From positions 496,001-560,000 of the forward strand of contig NZ_SRLE01000006.1 of NCBI RefSeq assembly GCF_004745945.1: 64,000 nt of DNA, written 5' to 3'. The stretch is from Mangrovimicrobium sediminis (GTDB taxonomy: Bacteria; Pseudomonadota; Gammaproteobacteria; Pseudomonadales; Halieaceae). The notes beneath the pieces are model-generated. The model was not told where the DNA came from, made no database searches, and was given only the letters and a program-made list of their open reading frames with translations. Made by a program: the position numbers and the translations under genes. Shown here in pieces: positions 52,722 through 59,924 of the stretch; positions within the stretch are counted from its first letter, which is position 1; each line of letters opens with the position of its first letter.

Positions 52722-53528
52722 CTATTTCGGCGCTTCCGGTTTGGCGTACACCTGCACGAAGCGGTCCGTTCGACCGCGAATCGCGGGGTCGAACACGTTC
52801 AGGCTGTGGTCGTCCCCGGGGTTGCGCAACACTTCCGTCCCCCCCACGTAAACCAGCCCCGTCGCCTCGATATCGCGCCGCGCCGTCGCCGCCTCGATAC
52901 GGTGCAGGGAGTGGGCGACCGTGGCCCCGGCTCCCGCCGCCGCCTGGTGATCGACGATCAGGAAGCGGCCGCCGGGCTTGAGCGCGCGCACGATCTGCCC
53001 CATGAAGTCCGCCCGATCGATGGCCGGCCAGTTCTCCTCCGAGAAGTACAGGTCGTGGTAGGACATGATGATCAGCGCCGCATCCAGGCGGTTCTCGCCC
53101 AGGCCGAGGTCCGCCGGCTCGCGGTCGTGGCGCACCACGTTCGGCACCTCGCGCCCGTCAAAGCGCCGCTGCAGGCCCGCGGCGGCGTATTGCAGGTAGG
53201 CCTGGTTGTTGTGCAGCAGGACTTCGCCGCCGGGAGCGACGACCCGCCCCAGCAACTCGCTGTAATAGCCGGCGCCGCCGAAGATGTCCGCCACCCGGTC
53301 GCCGGGGCCGATGTCGAGCAGGTCGATGATCACCGCCGGTTGCTCGCGCGCGTCGCGCTCCAGGTCCTGCTGCAGCCGCCCGGGGCTGTGGATGGCCTCC
53401 TCCGCGGTGCCCGCCGCACAGGGCAGGGCCGGCGCCAGGGCCGCCAGCGCCAGGGCGGTTGCTGCCAGGCTTTTTGTCAGGTGGGTTGTCGGTCTTCTCG
53501 CCATATCAGTCACTTGAGTTCTCAGCAT
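52722..53528 (-). CDS. Methyltransferase-fold protein with signal peptide
   Basis: 268 residues. The start at 53528 has a perfect GAGGAG site; the product begins MLRTQVTDMARRPTTHLTKS and has a hydrophobic export signal ending near LPCAAG. The rest is a SAM-methyltransferase-like Rossmann fold: GDRVADIFGGAGYYSELLG (motif I, with GGAG instead of the classical GxGxG), then VRHDRE, ALIIMSYHDLYF and LKPGGRFLIVDHQ. Export would remove it from cytosolic SAM, so either another ligand is used or the signal is misread. It is divergent from imuA and shares its LexA-box region. Confidence 0.8.
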   Translation of the reverse strand: MLRTQVTDMARRPTTHLTKSLAATALALAALAPALPCAAGTAEEAIHSPGRLQQDLERDAREQPAVIIDLLDIGPGDRVADIFGGAGYYSELLGRVVAPGGEVLLHNNQAYLQYAAAGLQRRFDGREVPNVVRHDREPADLGLGENRLDAALIIMSYHDLYFSEENWPAIDRADFMGQIVRALKPGGRFLIVDHQAAAGAGATVAHSLHRIEAATARRDIEATGLVYVGGTEVLRNPGDDHSLNVFDPAIRGRTDRFVQVYAKPEAPK

Positions 53529-53677
53529 GGGTTTCTCCTCGCCGCCCGCTGCAATCGAGTCTGGATCAGCGTAGGGCTGTGCGCAAGGCAGGAGCCCGGA
53601 TACCACCTGTCGCCTTATCAGGCGGGTCGCGACCACACGTCCGGCGCCCCTCTTGCCTTGCGCTCGCTTCCGGACTA

Positions 53678-53708
53678 CTGTATATCCATACACTGTTCAG
53701 ATATACAG
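53678..53708. promoter_or_regulatory. Tandem LexA boxes in front of imuA
   Basis: CTGTATATCCATACAC (53678-53693, one mismatch to CTG-N10-CAG form) and CTGTTCAGATATACAG (53693-53708, exact CTGT-N8-ACAG) overlap by one base. The second box covers a -10-like TATACA and ends 33 bases before the imuA ATG. SOS control of imuA is inferred; the boxes also lie upstream of the divergent methyltransferase gene. Confidence 0.8.
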
Positions 53709-53741
53709 ATCGAAACACAGCGAACACAGACGAGGTGAGCC

Positions 53742-54464
53742 ATGAACGAGGCACTGCAACAGATCATCAACCGCCGTGACACCTGGCGCGGCGACCTCCC
53801 CGGCCTCGCCGCCAACGGCGAGCGCCACTGGCACGAGGACACCCTGCCCACCGGCTACAGCACCCTGGATGCCCAGTTACAGCACGGCGGCTGGCCCCTG
53901 GGCAGCTCTATCGAGCTGCTCAGCGATGGCTGCGGCCTGGGCTCCATGGGCCTGTTCCTGCCGGCCATGGAAAAACTCAGCGCCGAGGGCCGCTGGCAGG
54001 TATTCATCGCCCCGCCGTTCACCCCCTACGCTCCCCTGCTGCGCGCCCGCGGCATCGACACCGGGCAGGTCCTGCTGGTGCACCCGAAGAACCGCGAGGA
54101 CCTGCTCTGGGCCACCGAACAGGCCCTGCGCAGCAGCACCTGCAGCGCCGTATTCAGCTGGCTGGGGGCCGGCGACTACCGCTACGCCGAACTGCGCAAG
54201 CTGCAACTGGCCGCCGCCAGCGGCGACAGCCTGGGCGTGCTGTTCCGCGCCAGCGATGCCGCCGCCAACCACGCCCCCGCCGGCCTGCGCCTGCAGATGC
54301 GCGCCTATCGCCAGGTGCACATCCTCAAGCAGCGCGGCGGCAACCAGCACCTGGACGTGAGCCTGCCCGCCGATGAGGACATCCCGGACCAGCCGCAACT
54401 GTGGGAACTGCCCGCCGGCCCGGCCCGGAGCCCGCAGGTGCAGCCGGCATTCTCCTTCGCCTGA
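53742..54464 (+). CDS. imuA: Translesion synthesis-associated protein ImuA (SulA/RecA-like)
   Basis: 240 residues, RecA-related without a functional Walker A: LPTGYSTLDAQLQHGGWPLG and SSIELLSDGCGLGSMGLFLP mark the family, with the P-loop replaced by DGCGLGSM. In SOS mutagenesis ImuA works with ImuB and the polymerase DnaE2. GAGGTGA precedes the ATG, and tandem LexA boxes lie upstream. Unusually, imuB is not the next gene but lies 1.56 kb downstream, and no dnaE2 is in the window. Confidence 0.92.
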   Translation: MNEALQQIINRRDTWRGDLPGLAANGERHWHEDTLPTGYSTLDAQLQHGGWPLGSSIELLSDGCGLGSMGLFLPAMEKLSAEGRWQVFIAPPFTPYAPLLRARGIDTGQVLLVHPKNREDLLWATEQALRSSTCSAVFSWLGAGDYRYAELRKLQLAAASGDSLGVLFRASDAAANHAPAGLRLQMRAYRQVHILKQRGGNQHLDVSLPADEDIPDQPQLWELPAGPARSPQVQPAFSFA

Positions 54465-54507
54465 GGCGGGAACAAAGGGACTGCCCGTGCCCCCGTGTCG
54501 CGCGCTC

Positions 54508-54516
54508 TGCTAGAAT
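54508..54516 (+). promoter_or_regulatory. Extended -10 promoter of the osmC-like gene
   Basis: TGCTAGAAT (TGnTAGAAT), 40 bases before the ATG at 54556. It suggests that the osmC-like gene has its own constitutive promoter in addition to any read-through from imuA. Confidence 0.45.
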
Positions 54517-54555
54517 GCCGTCGGCCATTCATCGAGCGGACACGGGAGCACACAC

Positions 54556-54993
54556 ATGCAGGATCTTCCCCATCACTACAGCGTCAGCGCCGAGGCGGAA
54601 AGCGAAGGCAACATCTGCCTGAAGGGCGAGAACCTGCCGCAGCTGATCTCCGCGGGCCCGGCCGAATTCGGCGGCCCCGGCGACCAGTGGTCCCCGGAGC
54701 ACCTGCTGGTGGCCTCGGTCGCCGACTGCTTTATCCTCACCTTCCGCGCCATAGCCCGGGCTTCCCGGCTGGAGTGGACCTCGCTGGAGGCCAGTGCCGA
54801 GGGCGTGCTCGACAAGGTCGGGCGCGGCATGGAATTCACCGCTTTCACCGTGCGCGCCAGCCTGGCGCTGCCGGCGGGCGGGGATGTCGACAAGGCGCGG
54901 AAAATGCTCGAGAAATCCGAGGCCAACTGCCTGGTGACCAACTCCATGAAGGCGCCCTGCCACCTGGAGGCCGAGATCACCACCGCCGACTGA
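54556..54993 (+). CDS. OsmC/Ohr family protein
   Basis: 145 residues. The two redox cysteines of the family are in SVADCFILTFRAIA and KSEANCLVTNSMK; the substrate Arg region is less clear. OsmC/Ohr proteins reduce organic hydroperoxides with lipoyl or other thiols, though many paralogues have unknown substrates. It lies between imuA and the DUF2788 gene, in the same direction. Its presence inside an SOS locus may be chance or may link oxidative to DNA damage. Confidence 0.9.
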   Translation: MQDLPHHYSVSAEAESEGNICLKGENLPQLISAGPAEFGGPGDQWSPEHLLVASVADCFILTFRAIARASRLEWTSLEASAEGVLDKVGRGMEFTAFTVRASLALPAGGDVDKARKMLEKSEANCLVTNSMKAPCHLEAEITTAD

Positions 54994-55015
54994 AACGCTC
55001 CCGGCGGCTACGGCA

Positions 55016-55228
55016 ATGGACGAATGGCTCACAGAATACGGCGTCACCCTCGGCGTCGGCGCCCTGATCCTGTTCATGGTGTTTATCGTCTGGGATCTCG
55101 CCCATTCGAGCAAAGCCGGAAAATTCGGTACCATGATCCTGTTCATCGCCCTGGCGATGGGTATATTCGGCTTTCTCATCAAGCTGGTGATCACCTACCT
55201 GCTGGAACACGCTGGAGGTATCCAATGA
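55016..55228 (+). CDS. DUF2788 family small membrane protein
   Basis: 70 residues, starting [20 protein letters not shown]. Two transmembrane helices ([14 protein letters not shown] and [20 protein letters not shown]) are separated by the conserved SSKAGKFG loop. It starts 22 bases after the osmC-like gene, and its TGA overlaps the macrodomain ATG by four bases. Function unknown. Confidence 0.85.
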   Translation: MDEWLTEYGVTLGVGALILFMVFIVWDLAHSSKAGKFGTMILFIALAMGIFGFLIKLVITYLLEHAGGIQ

Positions 55229-55740
55229 CAACAATAAGACTGGTCGTCGGCGATATTACCGGAGCCCCGGTAGACGCCATTATCAACGCCGCCAACGAGG
55301 TCATGCTCGGCGGTGGCGGCGTGGACGGTGCCATCCACCGCGCCGCGGGTCCGGAACTGCTCGCCGCCTGCCGCTCGGTACCCGAGGTGGGCGGCGTGCG
55401 CTGTCCCACCGGCGAGGCACGTATCACCCCCGCGGGCCGGCTGCCGGCGCGCTACGTGATCCACACCGTGGGGCCGCGCTACCGCCAGGACACCGCCCCG
55501 GCCTCCCTGCTCGCCGCCGCCTACCGCAACAGCCTGCGCCTGGCCCAGCAGCACGGCTGCCACTCGGTCGCCGCGCCGGCGGTGTCCTGCGGGGTCTACG
55601 GGTACCCGCTGGACGAGGCCGCGCGCATCGCGCGGGACACCTGCATGGCGGCGGAATTCGAGGACCTGGACCTCACCTTCTACCTGTTCGACCAACAGGT
55701 GTTCGACACCTGGGACGCGGTGTTCCAGCTGCGCGCCTGA
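55225..55740 (+). CDS. Macrodomain protein, O-acetyl-ADP-ribose/ADP-ribosyl hydrolase type
   Basis: 171-residue single macrodomain of the MacroD/YmdB kind. It starts [20 protein letters not shown] and has the hallmark [18 protein letters not shown] (catalytic Asn and Gly-rich loop), [20 protein letters not shown] and [13 protein letters not shown]. Such enzymes remove ADP-ribose from acidic residues or O-acetyl-ADP-ribose. GGAGG lies eight bases before the ATG, and there is a four-base overlap with DUF2788. It sits just before the LexA box of imuB. Confidence 0.93.
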   Translation: MTTIRLVVGDITGAPVDAIINAANEVMLGGGGVDGAIHRAAGPELLAACRSVPEVGGVRCPTGEARITPAGRLPARYVIHTVGPRYRQDTAPASLLAAAYRNSLRLAQQHGCHSVAAPAVSCGVYGYPLDEAARIARDTCMAAEFEDLDLTFYLFDQQVFDTWDAVFQLRA

Positions 55741-56023
55741 GGCCGTCACCGGTCGCCTGCGCACGCAACAGCGGCGCGGGCGTCCACGCGCCAACACCAC
55801 TGTCGAGAAGGCCCGATACCCGGCCCAGAGTGTTGCCACACTGACACCGGCCGGGACGATGCCGCTCGTTGCTGCACCGGTGTCCCTGCCCCAACCCCTA
55901 CCCCGACGCCTGCAGACACCCGTCGCACTGGACAAGCTATCGCCTCCGCCCTGATACTGTATATATGTACAGTATAATGGGCCAGATATCCCCCGCGAAT
56001 CCGCACCCGGCGCAGGCCGCCGC
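55741..56023 (+). other. Intergenic stretch before imuB
   Basis: About 280 bases, G+C-rich with no coding signal in the first 200. The last part holds the LexA box and -10 of imuB. Confidence 0.6.
55957..55978 (+). promoter_or_regulatory. LexA box overlapping the imuB promoter
   Basis: CTGTATATATGTACAG (55957-55972), an exact CTGT-N8-ACAG that extends to a longer TACTGT...ACAGTA palindrome. It is directly followed by a consensus -10 TATAAT (55973-55978), so bound LexA would block RNA polymerase. The imuB GTG is 45 bases further on. Confidence 0.92.
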
Positions 56024-57454
56024 GTGAAACTGTGGCTGTGCCTGCGCTTCGAGCGCCTGCCGCTGGAGAGCCTGGACCGCGCCGGGACCGGGCTGGTCGT
56101 GGTGCTCGAGCGACAGCGGGTGCTGTGCGCCAACGACCGCGCCGCCGAGCTGGGTATCCGCCCCGGTATGGGCGTGGCGACGGTGCGCGCCCTGGCCGCG
56201 GAGGAACCCTGCCAGTTGCTGGAGCGGGACCGCGAGGCCGAGGCGCGCACGCTGCAGCGCCTGTGCTGCTGGGCCTACGGCGTTACGCCGACCCTGTTCA
56301 GCTACCGCGAGGACTGCCTGCAACTGGAAGTCGGCGGCTGCCTGGCCCTGTTCCGCGGGCTGGACCCGCTGCTGAGGGAGGTCGCCAGCGGCCTCACCGG
56401 GCGCGGCTTCGAGGCGCGTATGGGGCTCGCCCCCACCCCCGCCGCCGCCTGGCTGCTGTCCCACGCCGACAGCGGGGCGGCACTGGACTGCGGCGCCGCC
56501 CTGGAGGAGCGCCTGGCTCCCCTGCCACTGGCCCTGCTGGCGGATTTCAGCGACACGGTGGACGCCCTGCGGCGGGCCGGGCTGCATTGCTTCGGCGACA
56601 TCCTGGCGCTGCCGCCGACCGCCCTGGCGCGGCGCTGCGGGGCCGCCTTCCGCGACTTCCTGCAGCGCGCCCTGGGCCGGCACGAGGAGCCCTCTGCGGA
56701 TTTCCAGCCGCCGCCGACCTTCAGCGACGAGTACTGGTTCGGCTACGAGGTGCGCGCCAACGAGGAGCTGTACCCGGCGCTGCAGATGCTGCTGCAGTCA
56801 CTGTGCGGCTTCCTGCGCAACACGCAGTTGCAGACCGGGGAGATCCACTGGCAACTGGTGGGCATGGACCACAGCCTGCGCGAGGTGACCGTGCGCAGCT
56901 CCAGCCGCCACAGCGACTGGCAGAACTGGTACCAGCTGACCCGCGTGCGCTTCGAGCGCCTGGCGCTGGCCAGTTCGGTAGAGGGCGTCGCCCTGGCCTG
57001 CCGCGAACTGGTCAGCGGCGAGTTGGAGAACATCGACCTGTTCGCCCCGCGCAAGCAGCGCGAACCCCTGGCCGGCCTGCTCGACCGCCTGCGCAACCGC
57101 CTCGGCCTGCAGGCGGTACTGGCCATCGGCTGCCGCGACGAACACCTGCCGGAGCTGGCCCTGTACACCGGTTACGACCGCCCCGCCGGCAGCCCTGCCG
57201 GCGCCGTGGCGGGCGAAGCCCAGCGCCCGTTCTGGCTGATGCCCGAGCCGCAGCCGCTGGGCGAGCGCAACGGGCAGCTGCGGTGGCAGGGCCGGCTCGA
57301 TCTGGTTTACGGCCCGGAGCGTATCGAGGACAACTGGTGGCGCGAACCGGCCTGCCGCGACTACTACATCGCGCGCGGCCAGGCCGGCCAGTATTACTGG
57401 GTGTTCCGCGACCGCCGCGCCCGCCGCTGGTTCATCCATGGTATCTTTGCCTGA
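56024..57454 (+). CDS. imuB: ImuB, non-catalytic Y-family polymerase homologue
   Basis: 476 residues with the Y-family polymerase layout, but the catalytic acids are missing: the N-terminus reads WLCLRFERLPLES instead of the DxDCFF-type motif, and the palm motif reads LQLEVGGC. A clamp-binding-like ENIDLF lies near residue 340, and the C-terminal RPFWLMPEPQPLGERNG block is typical of ImuB. It acts as the hub between the beta clamp, ImuA and DnaE2 in damage mutagenesis. GTG start at 56024; own LexA box and promoter, which fits its separation from imuA. Confidence 0.93.
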   Translation: MKLWLCLRFERLPLESLDRAGTGLVVVLERQRVLCANDRAAELGIRPGMGVATVRALAAEEPCQLLERDREAEARTLQRLCCWAYGVTPTLFSYREDCLQLEVGGCLALFRGLDPLLREVASGLTGRGFEARMGLAPTPAAAWLLSHADSGAALDCGAALEERLAPLPLALLADFSDTVDALRRAGLHCFGDILALPPTALARRCGAAFRDFLQRALGRHEEPSADFQPPPTFSDEYWFGYEVRANEELYPALQMLLQSLCGFLRNTQLQTGEIHWQLVGMDHSLREVTVRSSSRHSDWQNWYQLTRVRFERLALASSVEGVALACRELVSGELENIDLFAPRKQREPLAGLLDRLRNRLGLQAVLAIGCRDEHLPELALYTGYDRPAGSPAGAVAGEAQRPFWLMPEPQPLGERNGQLRWQGRLDLVYGPERIEDNWWREPACRDYYIARGQAGQYYWVFRDRRARRWFIHGIFA

Positions 57455-57491
57455 ACCCGCAAGCGGCAGGGACCGGGCATATCACCAGACA

Positions 57492-57511
57492 GTTAGAATG
57501 CCCTTTCTAAC
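57492..57511. promoter_or_regulatory. Inverted repeat upstream of the universal stress gene
   Basis: GTTAGAA-TGCCCT-TTCTAAC, perfect 7-base arms around six bases, 49 bases before the ATG of the universal stress protein gene and just ahead of a -10-like GATAAT (57521-57526). Candidate operator, by symmetry only. Confidence 0.45.
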
Positions 57512-57559
57512 GCGATACGCGATAATTTGCCCTGTACGCACAGGCCGGATGGTACGGCG

Positions 57560-58369
57560 ATGGAATTGAAAAAACTGCTGGTGGTGCACGACCCCACCCG
57601 TGAAGAGCAGCCGGCCCTGGAGCTGGCCGCCGGTATCAGCGTCGACACCGGCGCCAGCCTGCACCTGTTCGGCTGCATCCACGAAGATGTCTCCGGCGCC
57701 GACTACGAGACCGACGCGGTCAAGCAACTGCTCGGCGAGCACAAGGCAAAACTGGACGCCCTGCTGGCCCCGCTGGCCGAACGCGGCATCAGCACCAGTT
57801 CCGAGGTCGACTGGGACAACGACTGGCACCACGCCATCGTGCGCGCCGCCGCCCGCGACCTCGCCGACATGGTATTCAAGGCCTCCTTCAAGCGCCCCGA
57901 GCGGCGCGTGCTGAAATCCACCGGTGACTCCATCCTGCTGCGCGAGTGCCTGTGCCCGGTGCTGCTGATCAAGAACGGCGAGCGCCCGGCGCAGCCGAAG
58001 ATCCTCGCCGCCATCGACATCCAGGCCAAGGCGCCACCCTACGAAAAGCTCAACCAGCATGTGATCGGCTTCAGCCGCCGCGCGGTGGAGAGCGCCCAGG
58101 CCGAGGTCCACGTGGTCAACGCCTTCCAGGATTTCCGCTTCGTCCCCGACCGCCAGCAGATCGTGGAACTGGCCGGGGTAAACAGCGATCACGTGCACAT
58201 CATGTCCGGCGCGCCGGAAAAAGTGATCGTCGACATCGCCAAGAAAATCGACGCCGGCCTGGTGGTGGTGGGCAACTCGCACCGCTCCGGCCTGGCCGCC
58301 CTGCTGCACGGCAATACCGCGGAGAAAATTCTCGACAAGTTGACCTGCAACGTACTCGCCATACCCTGA
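57560..58369 (+). CDS. Universal stress protein, tandem UspA domains
   Basis: 269 residues, two UspA folds. The first (MELKKLLVVHDPTREEQPAL) is degenerate; the second keeps an ATP-site-like GNSHRSGLAALLHGNTAEKI (GxxxxGxx(9)GS-like). Resembles UspE. Cytosolic, expected to respond to starvation or damage. The ATG at 57560 is preferred over a TTG at 57527. It follows imuB by about 105 bases with its own inverted repeat and promoter candidates. Confidence 0.9.
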   Translation: MELKKLLVVHDPTREEQPALELAAGISVDTGASLHLFGCIHEDVSGADYETDAVKQLLGEHKAKLDALLAPLAERGISTSSEVDWDNDWHHAIVRAAARDLADMVFKASFKRPERRVLKSTGDSILLRECLCPVLLIKNGERPAQPKILAAIDIQAKAPPYEKLNQHVIGFSRRAVESAQAEVHVVNAFQDFRFVPDRQQIVELAGVNSDHVHIMSGAPEKVIVDIAKKIDAGLVVVGNSHRSGLAALLHGNTAEKILDKLTCNVLAIP

Positions 58370-58455
58370 CCGGGCAATCACCGTTGCCCGGCCCCCTCCC
58401 CCGTGCTCGAATGAACGACCCGCCGCGGCCGGTATACCGATAACAGGAACACTCC

Positions 58456-59751
58456 ATGACACAGCAACACTGGGTCCGCGGCGACGACTCGGGACTGGAT
58501 ATCCCGGCCACCGCACAGGCCCTGCGCGAGGGCGGCGTCGCCTTTCTCGACCGCGCCTTTCGCGCCAGCGGTGCGCTGCCGGCAGACAACCGCGTTGCCG
58601 CCATCACCCAGGCCGAGGACTGCTTCGGCGGCGGCACCGGCAGCAAGCTGCTGCTCGCCGTGCAGTATGAAAAACCGCAGGCGGACCTGCCGGAACAGCT
58701 GTTCGTGAAGTTCTCGCGCAACTTCGACGACCCCCTGCGCGATCGCTCCCGGCACATGATGCGCTCGGAGATCCGCTTCGCCGCGCTGACCCGCACCCCG
58801 GGCTTTCCCATCCGCGTGGCCCAGTGCCTGTTTGCGGACTTCAACGCGGAGACCGGCAGCGGCCTGCTGATCACCGAGCGCGTGACCTACGGTGCGCAGG
58901 GCAACGAGCCGCACTACCTGAAGTGCCTGGACTACGAACTGCCGCAGCCGCTGGAGCACTACCGGGCCATCATGCGCGCCCTGGCGCGGCTGTCCGGCAC
59001 GCACAAGGCCGGACAACTGCACCCGAGTTTCTACCAGCGCTTCCCCTACGATCTGGAAAAAAGCATCGCCAGCGAACAGATGCGCTACGACGCCGACCAG
59101 GTGATGCGCCGGGTCGGGCGCACCTGCGAGTTCCTCGCCCGCTACCCGCAGCTGTTCCCGGAAAACCTGCGCGACCCGGCCTTTGCCGGGCGCTTCGCCG
59201 CGGATGTGCCCGGTTTCTACGCCCGCGAGCAGGATATCCGCCGCCTGTACTTCAGCGAGGACGACTTCATCGCCCTGTGTCACTGGAACGGCAACATCGA
59301 CAACGCCTGGTTCTGGAGCGGCGCCGACGGACAGCTGGAGTGCGGCCTGCTCGACTGGGGCCAGGTCGGCCAGATGAGCGTGGCGCAATCCATCTACGGC
59401 GCCTTCAGCGGCGCCGAGCCGGAACTGTGGGACGCGCACCTGGACGACATCGTCGCCACCTTCGCGGACGAGTTCGCGCGCTGTGGCGGGCCGCAGCTGG
59501 ACACGGAAAAACTGCGCGACCACATGCTGCTGGTCACCGGCTGGATGGGCGTCGCCTTCCTGCTCGACTACCCCACCCTGCTCGAGCGGCGGGTGCCGGA
59601 CCTGGCGGATGTGCCCGACTACCGCGACCCGCGCATCCGCGACGACGAGGACGCCCGCGTGCCGCTGCACATGCTCACCATGTTCCTCAACCAGTGGCAG
59701 CGCCGGGATATCGGTGCGCTGGCGCGGCGCCTGCTGGATACGCCGCAGTAG
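58456..59751 (+). CDS. APH/ecdysteroid-kinase-like protein with altered catalytic motif
   Basis: 431 residues with the aminoglycoside-phosphotransferase fold. The N-lobe shows QLFVKFSRNF (ATP-site Lys), the hinge LLITERVTYG. The catalytic loop reads CHWNGNIDNAWFW: compared with HGDxxxxN the His and final Asn stay, but Asp is replaced by Asn. The metal Asp is in GLLDWGQVGQM. It could be an inactive or modified kinase. The ATG has AGGA upstream. It precedes the FadB-like gene in the same direction, separated by about 170 bases; relatives are often near acyl-CoA genes. Substrate unknown. Confidence 0.8.
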   Translation: MTQQHWVRGDDSGLDIPATAQALREGGVAFLDRAFRASGALPADNRVAAITQAEDCFGGGTGSKLLLAVQYEKPQADLPEQLFVKFSRNFDDPLRDRSRHMMRSEIRFAALTRTPGFPIRVAQCLFADFNAETGSGLLITERVTYGAQGNEPHYLKCLDYELPQPLEHYRAIMRALARLSGTHKAGQLHPSFYQRFPYDLEKSIASEQMRYDADQVMRRVGRTCEFLARYPQLFPENLRDPAFAGRFAADVPGFYAREQDIRRLYFSEDDFIALCHWNGNIDNAWFWSGADGQLECGLLDWGQVGQMSVAQSIYGAFSGAEPELWDAHLDDIVATFADEFARCGGPQLDTEKLRDHMLLVTGWMGVAFLLDYPTLLERRVPDLADVPDYRDPRIRDDEDARVPLHMLTMFLNQWQRRDIGALARRLLDTPQ

Positions 59752-59924
59752 GCGCCGAGGGGCGACTCGCAGCGGGCACAACCGGGTAGGGAGACTCGCG
59801 GCTCACCGGCGCTGGCCCGTTTGGTCAGCGACATCGGCGGGATTGGCAATTGTCCGCCCGCGCAAATGGGCTAGCATTCACCCGGCATAAGTATCACTGC
59901 GGCCAGGCCGCCGGGGGTCCGAGC

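Noticed and set aside
54556-57454. dnaE2 or a second lexA completing the mutasome
   Set aside because: All frames after imuA and imuB were read; neither a DnaE-type polymerase nor a LexA protein is encoded in the window.
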